Shown here: positions 31,227 to 40,100 of the stretch, one piece after another
Layout of the letters: every line of letters begins with the position of its first letter
How positions within the stretch are numbered: position 1 is the stretch's first letter
NCBI GenBank assembly: GCA_964503125.1
Contig: CAZCZE010000001.1
Location: 62,001 to 126,000 of the forward strand
Length of the DNA stretch: 64,000 nucleotides
DNA from: FEN-1219 sp964503125
GTDB taxonomy: Bacteria; Pseudomonadota; Gammaproteobacteria; Steroidobacterales; Rariloculaceae
Direction: 5' to 3'
Translations under genes and position numbers: made by a program
The notes under the pieces: model-generated
The model's database searches: none
The model's input: only the letters and a program-made list of their open reading frames with translations
What the model was told of the DNA's origin: nothing

Positions 31227-32599
31227 TACGGGTTCGCGATCGGCAGCTCCTCGGCCGGATAGAGCGTGATGATCTTGGCGCCGTCGGGCGTGAGCACCAC
31301 CTCTTCCTCGATGCGCGCGGCCGAGATGCCGTCCGTCGCCGGGCAGTAGGTCTCGACGGCGAACACCATGCCGACCTTGAGCTCGATGGGCTCGCGGAAC
31401 GACGTGACGCGCGAGATCAGCGGGCGCTCGTGCAAGCCGAGCCCAAGCCCGTGGCAGAAGTTCAACCCGAACGCGTCGATCTCGCTCGTGAAGCCGATCT
31501 CGTCGGCCGTCGGCAGCGCATGGGCTACTTCGTCGCTGCCCATGCCGGGACGCAAAAGCTCGATCGTGCGGTCCATCCACTCGCGCGCCTTGCGGTACGC
31601 CGTGCGCTGCGCGCTCGTGGCGCGGCCGACGGAGAACGTGCGGTAGTAGCACGTGCGGTAGCCGATGAACGAGTGGATGATGTCGAAGAACGCCTGATCG
31701 CCGGGCCGAATCAACCGGTCCGTGAAGTTGTGCGGGTGCGGCGAGCAGCGCTCGCCCGCGATCGAGTTGATCGCTTCGACGCAGTCGGAGCCCATCGCGT
31801 AGAGCCGGCCCGCCGCGAGCCCGACGATCTCGGACTCCTTGATGCCCGGCTTGAGCGCCTCGGCGATGTCCTGGTAGACGCCGTCGACCATCGCGGCCGC
31901 CATGTTGAGCAGCGTGATCTCGTCGTGGCTCTTGATCTCGCGCGCGAGCAGCATCGTCTGCTGGCCGTCGCGCACCTCGATGCCGGCCTTCTGGAGCTCG
32001 AACAGCATCGGCGGCTCGACGACGTCGACGCCGAGCGGCATGTGCCCCACGCCCTCCTCGTCGAGGATCGCCTTGATCTCGCGCGCCGCGTCGCGGAACA
32101 ACGTGCGATCGCTGCCCACGGCGCCGCGCATGCCGAGCATGCCCGCGCGGCAGTGGTCGTTGTGCAACCACGGCGCGTAGAGCTTGTGGTGCTTGGCCGC
32201 CGAGCCGAAGTCCCAGATGTACGGATCGCCGTTACCCGTGATCAACGAGTAGCGCAGCAGCTTGTCGCGCGCCCATTCGCCGATGACGGTGCTCGTCGTA
32301 TAACGGATGTTGTGCTGGTCGAACGACAGCAAGGCGCCGAGCCCCGAGCCCGCGAGCGCGTGGCGCACGCACGCAAGGCGGTAGCTGTGCAACCGACGGA
32401 AGTTGACGCGCTCCTCGAAGTCGACTTGGGTGTGGCCCGGCGCTTGCAGCGGGCGCTTCCATTGATGATGCGGGTCGACGTCGTCGTCCAGGATCACTTT
32501 CGGTTCCACGAGCGCCGTCTTGCCGCCCTTGCGGATCGGTGTCGCCTTCGCCGCTTGCGAGCGCTTGGCCGAGCCCGCTCTTCCCTTCTTCTTCGCCAT
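31223..32599 (-). CDS. M24-family (Xaa-Pro peptidase/DddP-like) metalloprotein
   Basis: A 458-residue protein of the pita-bread M24 fold. The N-terminal half is a creatinase-like domain; the C-terminal half has GQQTMLLAREIKSHDEITLL, FFDIIHSFIGYRTCYYRTF, NFCHGLGLGLHERP, VFAVETYCP and ARIEEEVVLTPDG. Of the five usual metal ligands, the first Asp, the His and both Glu are present, but the second Asp is replaced (GYRTC in place of GYRSD). Length and overall pattern are close to DddP-type lyases as well as to dipeptidases. The Lys-rich N-terminus (MAKKKGRAGSAKRSQAAKAT) is unusual for the family. Substrate undecided. Confidence 0.82.
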   Translation of the reverse strand: MAKKKGRAGSAKRSQAAKATPIRKGGKTALVEPKVILDDDVDPHHQWKRPLQAPGHTQVDFEERVNFRRLHSYRLACVRHALAGSGLGALLSFDQHNIRYTTSTVIGEWARDKLLRYSLITGNGDPYIWDFGSAAKHHKLYAPWLHNDHCRAGMLGMRGAVGSDRTLFRDAAREIKAILDEEGVGHMPLGVDVVEPPMLFELQKAGIEVRDGQQTMLLAREIKSHDEITLLNMAAAMVDGVYQDIAEALKPGIKESEIVGLAAGRLYAMGSDCVEAINSIAGERCSPHPHNFTDRLIRPGDQAFFDIIHSFIGYRTCYYRTFSVGRATSAQRTAYRKAREWMDRTIELLRPGMGSDEVAHALPTADEIGFTSEIDAFGLNFCHGLGLGLHERPLISRVTSFREPIELKVGMVFAVETYCPATDGISAARIEEEVVLTPDGAKIITLYPAEELPIANPY

Positions 32600-32698
32600 T
32601 GTCGTCCTCTATTTGGATGCGCGTCTGGTGGGGACCACGCGTAGTCCCACAGCGATTGTACGCGGCCGCTGGCGGGTCGGGACAGTCTGCCGAACCGC

Positions 32699-34150
32699 TT
32701 ACTTATCGTTCCCGATGACGGGCAAGTAGTAGCGCACGACGACCGGCGACGCATCGGCAAATTCGCCGTCCGTCAGTCGCGGCCGGAAACGGCTGCTCTT
32801 CAAGAATTTCACGAAGTCGGCTTGGTCGGCAGCGGTGACGTTCGCCGCGTCGCGAACCTCGATCTCGCGGGCGCGCCCGTACCTCGTGATCGCGAACGCC
32901 ACGTCGACGTGGCCCGTTGCCGCGAGCGTCTCGTCGCGCGCGAGCGGACCCGGCTCGAACGACGGCAGCACGACGGGCGGCTCCGGCGCGAAAAATCGCG
33001 CGATCGACGCGTCATCAACGCCGGCTTCCTCGAGCAGGCGGAGAGCGAGCGCGTAGCCCTCGGTCGCGAGCCCGTTGTTCGAGAACAAGAGATCCCAGTC
33101 GGCCATCTGCACGAGCGCGCCGGCCTGCGCCAGCGGCGCGCTCGAAGCCGCGACCTCGTAGACGTACAGCCGCCGCAAGCTCTGTCGACCGCGGTAGTAC
33201 GGAGCTCTGAAGCGACCGTCCCTCGGCTCGATCTCTTGGAGGAAATCTTCCTCGAGCGTCCCCGCGCTCTCGTAGGGCAGCTCCCAGTCGGCCAACGCCA
33301 TGATCGGTTCCATTCGGCTACGCCACGGCTCCATGAGCTCGGCAGCCTTCGACCACGGCACGAGCGGAACGGGGACCTCGTTCTTGGTACGCGTGCCGGT
33401 GATGCCGCGGTTGCCGTCGCGCTCGTATTCGTCACGAATGAGCTCCGCGCCGCGCACGAGCTCCATCTCGAGCGCGCGCAGCTCGTCGCTCGAATAGGCC
33501 TCGTTGCGCAGCAGGATCGCGATCGCGTCTGCGTAGTTTCGCTCCGCTTCCGCGAGCATCCCTTGAACTACCGTCGTGCGACTGCCCGAGCGGCAGTTCC
33601 CGGCATCCGCGCTCGGCCACTCCTTGTAGTAGCAGCCGTAGATCACTTGCGGCGGAGTTTCGCCCAAGTCGACGACCCGCCCGAGGACGTCCATCTGTCG
33701 ATCGGCCATGCCGCGCAACACCGGGACCGCGTCCGGGTCGTCGGGGTGCCGCCTAGCCAACGTCAGAAGCTCCTGCTCGAGATCCCATACCTCGGCGTCG
33801 TTGCCGATGGCCTCCTCGCTCTCGATGCGTTGCCAGAGCAGCGGCACCTGGTCGAGCGAGTAGAGCCCGCTGTTCGCGCGCACGACTTGCTGCGCCCGGT
33901 CGATGGCCACGAGTGCCAGCGCATGCTCTTCGTTCTCGCGATACATCTGGATCAAGCCTTCGATCTCGTCGAGCAACGCCGGCGAGTACGGGCCGTCGCG
34001 CGCCTGAATCTCGTCGATCCGGTCGAGGATCTGCTGTTGCCGCTCGCCGAATGCGGGAACGTCGAGCGCCGCGGCGATGCACGGTCCGAGCGCAAGTATC
34101 GCGGCGCCCAGCTTGAACGCGTGACGGACTCCGAACGAGACCATGGGCAC
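32699..34150 (-). CDS. Exported protein with a TonB C-terminal-like domain
   Basis: A 483-residue exported protein (signal peptide cut near ALGPCIAAA). Residues about 35-380 are helical, with tetratricopeptide-like segments (ENEEHALALVAIDRAQQVVR; ERNYADAIAILLRNEAYSSD). The last 90 residues resemble the TonB/TolA C-terminal fold (ATGHVDVAFAITRYGRAREI, FVKFLKSSRFRPRLTDGEFA, VVVRYYLPV), as in exported energy-transducer-like proteins without a membrane anchor. It could link a cell-envelope complex with repeats that hold a partner. No receptor gene is adjacent. Confidence 0.7.
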   Translation of the reverse strand: MPMVSFGVRHAFKLGAAILALGPCIAAALDVPAFGERQQQILDRIDEIQARDGPYSPALLDEIEGLIQMYRENEEHALALVAIDRAQQVVRANSGLYSLDQVPLLWQRIESEEAIGNDAEVWDLEQELLTLARRHPDDPDAVPVLRGMADRQMDVLGRVVDLGETPPQVIYGCYYKEWPSADAGNCRSGSRTTVVQGMLAEAERNYADAIAILLRNEAYSSDELRALEMELVRGAELIRDEYERDGNRGITGTRTKNEVPVPLVPWSKAAELMEPWRSRMEPIMALADWELPYESAGTLEEDFLQEIEPRDGRFRAPYYRGRQSLRRLYVYEVAASSAPLAQAGALVQMADWDLLFSNNGLATEGYALALRLLEEAGVDDASIARFFAPEPPVVLPSFEPGPLARDETLAATGHVDVAFAITRYGRAREIEVRDAANVTAADQADFVKFLKSSRFRPRLTDGEFADASPVVVRYYLPVIGNDK

Positions 34151-34215
34151 CTCCGAACGCAGAGTGCGGCTTGCTCTCGGGACGTGCTGGAGATTCTACT
34201 CGGCGAAATCCGCGA

Positions 34216-35064
34216 TTACTCGAGATAGCCCTTCCTGCGCGCTGCTTCGATATTCGAAGTCACCGCCCCACCCTCTCCGGGCAGGTTCTCGACGTCTTTG
34301 TTGTTCTCGCCGCAGATGAACTCGAGCGGCTCCCAGCCGGGCCGCAGGTGCACGACCTGCGACGCCGACCATGGGGACGTGTAGGCGCCGGGATCGTCGA
34401 TCGTGACGTCGACGCGCAGGTGTCCGTAGTGCGTGCGCGTGAAGCGCTCGATGACGCGCAGGCGATCGGTCGTCGGCCGGCCGAGCTGATCGAGCCATGC
34501 TTTGCCGTTGAAGCCCGTGGTCGCGACGACGAGCGTGTCGCCCTCCCAACGGCCCGTCGAGTAGCCCATCCAGGCCGGTTTCGCGCCGGTCTCGAGCTCG
34601 CGGCCGTCGGTGAAGATCTGCCGCCAGTACGTGAAGGTCTCGTGGAGGATGACGACCGAGATCGGCGTCTCGATGAGCTTCCACGGGTACGACACGAAGC
34701 CGAGTTTGGGCACGCCCTGCGGCAGGCAATGCGCGTCGGGATCTTCGCGCGAGTGCGCGCCGTCCTTGCGCTCGTCGAAGAGTCGCCGTGCCCAGGGCTG
34801 ATACGGCACTTTGTCGTCGCCGATGTCGAGCGCGAGGTCGCGGATGTAGCGGTTGTCGTCGGGCATCCAGATGCCCTCGAGAGAGACGCGGCCGTTCGGC
34901 CGGCGCGGCGGCGGCGCTTCGAGGTCGACGTCGCCGCTCGCCGTGCGCGGCACGTTCGCTTCGGGTGGGGCGTTGCGCCACTGGCCGCTCGCGGGCGCCG
35001 AGCACAGCAAGAGCGCCGCCGAGACGGGCGCGAACAGCAGCTTGATCCTAAGGGTGCGAGGCAT
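34216..35064 (-). CDS. Exported protein of unknown function, neighbour of DUF6152
   Basis: A 282-residue exported protein from the ATG at 35064 (signal peptide cut near SAPASG). It has stretches shared by a large group of uncharacterised exported proteins: ISLEGIWMPDDN-like at residues 62-72, GVPKLGFVSYPWKLIET, VILHETFTYWRQIFTDGREL, GYSTGRWEGDTLVVATTGFN and ERFTRTHYGHLRVDVTIDDP. These relatives are typically encoded beside DUF6152 genes, as here. A ligand-binding role is suggested by the lipocalin-like strand pattern, but nothing is known of the reaction. Confidence 0.75.
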   Translation of the reverse strand: MPRTLRIKLLFAPVSAALLLCSAPASGQWRNAPPEANVPRTASGDVDLEAPPPRRPNGRVSLEGIWMPDDNRYIRDLALDIGDDKVPYQPWARRLFDERKDGAHSREDPDAHCLPQGVPKLGFVSYPWKLIETPISVVILHETFTYWRQIFTDGRELETGAKPAWMGYSTGRWEGDTLVVATTGFNGKAWLDQLGRPTTDRLRVIERFTRTHYGHLRVDVTIDDPGAYTSPWSASQVVHLRPGWEPLEFICGENNKDVENLPGEGGAVTSNIEAARRKGYLE

Positions 35065-35259
35065 CGACAAGAACCTACGTCCGCGCCGCGCAGGAGTCAA
35101 CGCGCCCGAGCGGGCTCCGCCTGATTTGCTCAGAGATAGCTGAGCCACCAATCGCGGCGCCAGTGTCGTCCGGCGGGAGCGGCTTTAGCAAGTTGCGGCG
35201 CGCCATCGGCAAGCGCGCTAGAATGCAGCGACGGCAATCCCTGCGAGAGAGGATCAGCG

Positions 35260-35661
35260 GTGCGTGTCGTGAAGCAGCCGGTCTCGTTCGTGGTCTTCGC
35301 GGTGGGCCTGCTGCTTGCCGGCACCCCCGCGGCGGCGCACCACTCGTTCTCCGCGATCTTCGACTCGGCGAAACCGGTGACGCTGACCGGCACCGTCACG
35401 CGCATCGAGTGGATGAACCCGCACACGTGGATCTACCTCGACGTGAAGAAGGACGACGGCGGCGTCGAAGCGTGGGCGTTCGAGATGGGCAGCCCGAACC
35501 GGTTGATGCGCTACGGTTGGAGCCAGAATTCGCTGCCGACGGGCGCGACGGTGACGATCGCGGGATCGCAGGCGCGCGACGGCAGCCTCAAAGCGGCCGT
35601 CGACACGGTCACGCTACCCGACGGCAAACGCCTGTTCGGCGCGCAGGACACGTCGCAGTAG
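35260..35661 (+). CDS. DUF6152-family exported protein
   Basis: A 133-residue protein with a signal peptide (cut after GTPAAA) followed by the family signature HHSFSAIFDSAKPVTLTGTV and IEWMNPHTWIYLDV, then RYGWSQNSLPTGATVTIAGS and DGKRLFG. This is an OB-fold-like small beta protein seen in many soil bacteria, usually next to genes like the divergent one at 34216-35064. A GTG start is used. The two histidines right after the signal cleavage site are invariant in relatives I remember and could bind metal; this is an inference. Confidence 0.85.
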   Translation: MRVVKQPVSFVVFAVGLLLAGTPAAAHHSFSAIFDSAKPVTLTGTVTRIEWMNPHTWIYLDVKKDDGGVEAWAFEMGSPNRLMRYGWSQNSLPTGATVTIAGSQARDGSLKAAVDTVTLPDGKRLFGAQDTSQ

Positions 35662-35666
35662 CCCGC

Positions 35667-36638
35667 CTATCGGCGTGCGGCGCGCACGAGCTCCGCGCGG
35701 ATCCGCTCGAGCACCTCGGGCGATGGCGGGGCCTGCCAGCCGAGCACGAGCCGCTCGAAGTTCGACGCCAAGATCTCCTCGGCGTGGATGACGTACTGCG
35801 TGTTGCGGCCGACCTGCTCGAGAAACCCCGTCACACGGTTGAGCGGCACGAGCCGCGGCGCGCCGTCGCGCGCGAGCGGTCGCGCGGGGGTACCCGGAGC
35901 GCTCGGACGATCGACGAGCAACATGGATAGCGTGAGATAGCCGAAGAACGGGACGCCCGCCGCGGGATCGTAACGCTCCTGGCGCGCGAGCAGGATCGGC
36001 ATGCCCCAGACACGCTCGCCGTCGACTTGCAGCTCGATGCAATGCTCGTTGATGGGCGCGTCCGGGTTCGTCATCTTGCGCGCGGCGAGCGCCGGCGGCA
36101 GCACGACCTCGCCGCATGCCTCGAAGCCGATGGCGCGATAGAGCGCGCGCTTCAACTCCGGATGGTGCCGCGACGCGACGTGAAAGATCTCGTGGGCCAG
36201 CGTGCGTTGCAGCTCGCGCCCGTCGGTGAAGGCCTGCGGCAGCATCACGGCGCTGCCACGCGTGTAGCCCGCGCCGCCCTCCTCTTCGCCGCTCGTCTTG
36301 ACGACGAGGATCGGCGTGTCGAGCGCCGGCAACAGCGCTGCAAGCTCGGGCTCGATGGCCGCGAATGCGGCCGTGAGCCGCGCGCGCTCGTCGGGCGCCC
36401 ACTCGCGCGCCGCGGCCGCCGCGAACGCGAGGTACTCGGCTTCCGACACCTCGCCGTTCGCATTGAGCCGGGCTGCACGGTCGAACGGGCTCAGGCGGCT
36501 CACGAAGTCGTCGCGGGCGCCGAGCACGGCGCGCGCCGCCTCGATGGACGCGAACGCGATCTCGTGCGCTTGCGCGGCGTGGGTGGCGCCGAGCAGCGCG
36601 AGCGATGCAGCAATCGCAAGGCGCGTTCTGCCCCTCAC
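35667..36638 (-). CDS. Secreted HExxH zinc metallopeptidase-like protein
   Basis: A 323-residue protein from a GTG at 36638 that overlaps the stop of the upstream gene (GTGA). The signal peptide ends near THAAQA. A zincin motif HEIFH lies in TLAHEIFHVASRHHPELKRA (about residue 155), with a downstream His/Glu region (INEHCIELQVDG) that could supply the third ligand. The open frame extends 95 codons further upstream, but that part overlaps the neighbouring gene and looks non-coding. Family not recognised beyond the zincin motif; the substrate is unknown. Confidence 0.72.
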   Translation of the reverse strand: MRGRTRLAIAASLALLGATHAAQAHEIAFASIEAARAVLGARDDFVSRLSPFDRAARLNANGEVSEAEYLAFAAAAAREWAPDERARLTAAFAAIEPELAALLPALDTPILVVKTSGEEEGGAGYTRGSAVMLPQAFTDGRELQRTLAHEIFHVASRHHPELKRALYRAIGFEACGEVVLPPALAARKMTNPDAPINEHCIELQVDGERVWGMPILLARQERYDPAAGVPFFGYLTLSMLLVDRPSAPGTPARPLARDGAPRLVPLNRVTGFLEQVGRNTQYVIHAEEILASNFERLVLGWQAPPSPEVLERIRAELVRAARR

Positions 36639-36991
36639 GCGCGCTCGGCCGCCCGGACGACGCGCATGACGCCGGCGACGAGCCACGCGACGCCGTCGAT
36701 GAGCATCTTCACGCAGAGCAGACAGGCGACTTGGACCTTCTTGCCCAGCGGCAACGCCGCGAACCCGTCGGTCCGATCGAGATAGCCGGCGAGCGTCGGG
36801 TTCTGGCGCAGCATTTGCTCGAAGCTCGGCGAGAGCTTGGCGGCGATCACAGCCGCAAACGCCAGAAACAAAAGCCCCGGGAGCAGCGGCAAGATCAAGC
36901 CCGCAGCGCCGAGCGCGAGACACGCGACGATCACTGCGACGGCAATGAGCTTCGTGGATAGGCTGTCGAAGGTACTGGTTTCCGTTTGCAT
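36635..36991 (-). CDS. Small inner-membrane protein (DUF454/YbaN-like)
   Basis: A 118-residue protein with two closely spaced transmembrane helices forming a hairpin (about residues 14-50, AVIVACLALGAAGLILPLLP then GLLFLAFAAVIAAKLSPSFE), a polar segment with QNPTLAGYLDRTDG, and a third helix near the end. The helix hairpin followed by a Ser-Pro-x-Phe segment is typical of DUF454 (YbaN). It overlaps the following peptidase gene by four bases and sits 12 bases after a PLDc_N-type gene, so the three genes are one operon. Confidence 0.62.
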   Translation of the reverse strand: MQTETSTFDSLSTKLIAVAVIVACLALGAAGLILPLLPGLLFLAFAAVIAAKLSPSFEQMLRQNPTLAGYLDRTDGFAALPLGKKVQVACLLCVKMLIDGVAWLVAGVMRVVRAAERA

Positions 36992-37003
36992 GGCGATCCT
37001 CGC

Positions 37004-37282
37004 TTACCGGTAGCGGTAGTCTTCAGGCCGATCGAAGAGCGGCGCGAAAAAGAAGTACAAGATCCACGCGAACCACGACAGGAATACGATGGCGAGGATC
37101 CAGAGGATCTTCTCGCTCGTCGACACCTTGTCCGAGGCCACGATGATGACGATCGGCAGCAGCCAGAGCAGCACGCCGCCGAGCGAGAACAGAATCGCGA
37201 GACCGATGCCGACGAGCGGCAGCAGCACTACGACGCCGACCACGACCACCACGGCCGTCAACAGGGCGCCCAACACGTTCAT
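37004..37282 (-). CDS. PLDc_N-type small membrane protein
   Basis: A 92-residue protein starting at the ATG at 37282 (GGAGCC upstream). It has three hydrophobic segments, and the C-terminal part ILWILAIVFLSWFAWILYFF followed by a charged end matches the PLDc_N (phospholipase D nuclease N-terminal) region found alone in many small membrane proteins. It heads the operon with the DUF454-like and zincin genes. The role is unknown; envelope homeostasis is plausible. Confidence 0.7.
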   Translation of the reverse strand: MNVLGALLTAVVVVVGVVVLLPLVGIGLAILFSLGGVLLWLLPIVIIVASDKVSTSEKILWILAIVFLSWFAWILYFFFAPLFDRPEDYRYR

Positions 37283-37544
37283 GACTGGCTCCAAGCGGCG
37301 AAGTGCGCCGCCCCCGCGAGCCTGATTGCGATTCTCGTGCCAACCGCGAAGCTCCAGTCTTTTCATTCAGTTACGTCCACGGAGCTCGCCGAGCGCGGGT
37401 GTCCCGGTGCCAACTATTGGCGAAATTGGCCAATCCCTAGGCCCGGCGCCGTTCGCCGTAGCTACGCGGGTGGCGCCGGCAACTGCGGTTTTCCGCAAGC
37501 GCAGCGCGTTGCATTTGCGGAGCCTCCTCTCCCAGTATCGGGCC

Positions 37545-38129
37545 ATGACGACCAGGCAAATCGCCGCAGCAGCATTCGCCGCGATTGTGACTCTCGCAAG
37601 CGCCGGTTGCGGCCAAGCGCCCGCGCCGAGCCAGCCCCCCGAGGAGACTGCGGCCGCCGCAGCGCGCGGCGCCACCGACCCCCTGGAAGTCATCGAGGCG
37701 CGCCGCGTGCTCATGCAAGAAGCCGAGCGGCAGATCAAGCCGATCGACGAGTACACGCTCGGCACGCCCGCCGACCCCGCGGCGCTCAAGTCGGCGGCCC
37801 GGACGATCGAGGCGCTGCTGCTCGCGCTGCCGCACCTTTTCCCGCCGGATACGAACCGCTTCGACCCCACGACACGCGAGCCGCCGACGATCACGCTGCC
37901 CGCGGTCTGGGAGAACTTCGCGACATTCCAGGAAATGGGCGTAGCGGCCGAGGCTGCGGCCGCGGAGATCCTGATCGCCGAGGGCGAGGAGCCGCTGCGC
38001 GACGCCGCGCGCGCGTTGCGCGCGTCCTGCGACGCCTGCCACGCGGCGTTCACGAAGCCTTACGTGCCGCCCAAGGTGACGGACGAGGATCGCAACTTCG
38101 ACTTCGAGCAGTTCCTGCCCCCGCAGTAG
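37545..38129 (+). CDS. Cytochrome c'-like lipoprotein
   Basis: A 194-residue lipoprotein (lipobox SAGC near residue 21) with a four-helix-bundle profile of class II cytochrome c'. The haem attachment motif CDACH is near the C-terminus (residues about 163-167), as in the family, and a Met or other axial ligand is not clear. Earlier helices start LEVIEARRVLMQEAERQIKP and ITLPAVWENFATFQEMGVAA. It probably sits in the outer or inner membrane facing the periplasm and binds haem, perhaps handling NO or electrons. The gene is alone, between divergent and convergent neighbours. Confidence 0.82.
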   Translation: MTTRQIAAAAFAAIVTLASAGCGQAPAPSQPPEETAAAAARGATDPLEVIEARRVLMQEAERQIKPIDEYTLGTPADPAALKSAARTIEALLLALPHLFPPDTNRFDPTTREPPTITLPAVWENFATFQEMGVAAEAAAAEILIAEGEEPLRDAARALRASCDACHAAFTKPYVPPKVTDEDRNFDFEQFLPPQ

Positions 38130-38142
38130 GCAGTAGCCGGCG

Positions 38143-39003
38143 TCACGCCGCCGCGGGACGGTGCGCGCGCAAGAACGAGCGGATCTGCCGCACCGCGATC
38201 GGTATGCGCTCGGGCGGCTCTTTCCACGGGTAGATGCTGACCTCGGATTTCGGCGCGAGCATGACCGTCTCCATCGCCACGGCGTACGGATGCGACGGAA
38301 CGTCGTCGGGCAACACGAGCACCGGCGTCTGGCATTGGCGCACGAAGTCGCGCGTCACCGTGAACACGAAGTCGGCGTTGGTCTTGTACATGCGTGTCAG
38401 GAACCGGTCGACCATCGGCAGCGTGATTTCGGGCCGGCGCTTCACGATCTCCGGTCCCCAGTTGGCCATGTTGTTGTCGTAGAAGAGCGTGGGCTGCTCG
38501 GGCCGAAACCCCGAGGGCTGCGCCGCCACGGCCGCGACGACACGGTCCGGTGCGCGCTCGATCAAGTTCCAGATGAACGGGCCGCCGATACAGAACCCGA
38601 GCACCATGAACCTGTCTAGCCCCAAGTGATCCATGAGGCCGAGGTGATCGTCGGTGAAGGCGTCCCACGGACGGTCGCTGTCGAGCGGTCCCGACGACTC
38701 GCCCGCGTAGGCGGTGCGTAAGTCGGCTGTTATGCAGCGGAGCTCGTTCTTGAACGCGTCGATGGCGTTGAACGGATGGGAGTTGATCAAGCCCGAGATC
38801 GTCGAGTTCAGGCCGCCGCCCGGGATGATGAGCAGCGGGAACCCCGCCCCGCCCGTGTCGAGGTAGCGGATGCGCACGTCGCCTTTCTCGTAGAACGTGC
38901 CGCCGGCGCTGCCGCCCGGCACTTGCGCAAGGGTGCGCGAAGCAGCGGCGACTGCCGCCACCGCGGCGCCGGTCTTGATGAGATCGCGTCTCGTCGGAGC
39001 CAT
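38143..39003 (-). CDS. Tat-exported alpha/beta hydrolase with a Cys nucleophile
   Basis: A 286-residue hydrolase. The N-terminus has a twin-arginine signal (APTRRDLIKTGAAVAAVAAA), cut near SRTLAQ. The alpha/beta core shows RYLDTGGAGFPLLIIPGGGL (oxyanion region), a nucleophile elbow GFCIGG with Cys instead of Ser, as in dienelactone hydrolases, an acid in the LVLPDD strand and a possible His in the SHPYAV region. Substrate unknown. The start at ATG 39003 gives the Tat motif; the longer frame does not. Confidence 0.8.
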   Translation of the reverse strand: MAPTRRDLIKTGAAVAAVAAASRTLAQVPGGSAGGTFYEKGDVRIRYLDTGGAGFPLLIIPGGGLNSTISGLINSHPFNAIDAFKNELRCITADLRTAYAGESSGPLDSDRPWDAFTDDHLGLMDHLGLDRFMVLGFCIGGPFIWNLIERAPDRVVAAVAAQPSGFRPEQPTLFYDNNMANWGPEIVKRRPEITLPMVDRFLTRMYKTNADFVFTVTRDFVRQCQTPVLVLPDDVPSHPYAVAMETVMLAPKSEVSIYPWKEPPERIPIAVRQIRSFLRAHRPAAA

Positions 39004-39148
39004 GGATCCCCCCGGACCTACGCGGCGGTTCGTGCGCCGTTCCACTAGGCTCGGCCCTGGCGAGCACCGAGTCAAGCCGCTACGCCCGCTTGCCCTCGGC
39101 CCCGACTCGCGCTATCAATCGCGGCGGCCCGCCCGAAGGAGTCACGGC

Positions 39149-40072
39149 ATGCGGTTCGGATCATTGCTCTTCGCGACCTGCGCCGTGCTGTTCGCGGCGG
39201 CCCCCGCGGCAGCCGCCGAGCGCGTGCTCTTCATCGGCAACAGCTTCACGTTCGGCGCCGGCTCGGCCGTGCGCTTCTACCGCAACGACACGGTCACCGA
39301 CCTCAACGACGAGGGCGTCGGAGGAGTCCCGGCGCTCTTCGAGTCGTTCACCGAGCAGGCCGGGCTCGACTACGACGTGGCGCTCGAAACGCGCGGCGGC
39401 ACGGGCCTCGACTTCCATCTCGCCGAGAAGCGCGCGCTCATCGACCGTCGCGGCTGGGACGTCGTCGTCGCGCACGGTTACAGCACGCTCGACCAGGCCA
39501 AGCCGCGCGACGCCGCGAAGCTCGTCGCGACCGCGCAGGAGCTCGCCGACGTGCTGCGCGCCAAGAGTCCACGCGTCGAGCTCTACCTCACGGCGACCTG
39601 GGCGCGCGCCGATCAGGTCTACCGCGCGGAAGGGGCCTGGGCCGGCCAGACGGTCGCCCAGATGGCGACCGACATCCGCGCCGCCTACGACGCGGCGGCC
39701 GCGGCTGCGAACGCACAGGTGATCCCCGTCGGCGACGCTTGGAACCGCGGGATGGCGACCGGCGTGGCCGACGCGAACCCCTACGACGGCATCGACGCCG
39801 GCAAGCTCGACCTCTGGACCTACGACCACTACCACGCGAGCATTGCTGGCTACTATCTCGAGGCGCTCGTCGTGTTCGGCCGCGTGACGGGCTGGGATCC
39901 GCGCGCGCTCGGCGAGCGCGAGTGCTCGGCATTCGAGCTCGGCCTATCGCGCGCACAAGTACGCGCGTTGCAGCAAGTCGCGTTCGACGAGTTGGCGGCG
40001 ATGGGCGCGGTAGCGCACAATGCGCAACCGCCACCGGCCGAAGGCAATCCGCAGCGCTGCGGCGCGCGTTGA
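39149..40072 (+). CDS. Exported SGNH-type esterase-like protein (DUF4886-like)
   Basis: A 307-residue exported protein with signal peptide (cut after AAAA) and block I of SGNH hydrolases: VLFIGNSFTFG (Ser in GNSF). Further blocks: a Gly-rich ETRGGTGLDFH segment, ELYLTATWARADQ, and DHYHASIAGYYLEALVVFGR with a likely catalytic Asp-x-x-His pair. DUF4886 members have this pattern. Such enzymes usually deacetylate or de-esterify polysaccharides in the periplasm. The ATG at 39149 has GAAGGAG upstream. It is transcribed ahead of the transporter gene, with 28 bases between. Confidence 0.8.
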   Translation: MRFGSLLFATCAVLFAAAPAAAAERVLFIGNSFTFGAGSAVRFYRNDTVTDLNDEGVGGVPALFESFTEQAGLDYDVALETRGGTGLDFHLAEKRALIDRRGWDVVVAHGYSTLDQAKPRDAAKLVATAQELADVLRAKSPRVELYLTATWARADQVYRAEGAWAGQTVAQMATDIRAAYDAAAAAANAQVIPVGDAWNRGMATGVADANPYDGIDAGKLDLWTYDHYHASIAGYYLEALVVFGRVTGWDPRALGERECSAFELGLSRAQVRALQQVAFDELAAMGAVAHNAQPPPAEGNPQRCGAR

Positions 40073-40100
40073 GCGCTCCTTACCTCGAGAGTTGCAAACC

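Noticed and set aside
30893..32644. 583-codon plus-strand frame across the BNR and M24 genes
   Set aside because: It runs antisense to the M24 gene with its clear motifs; composition is typical of a shadow frame.
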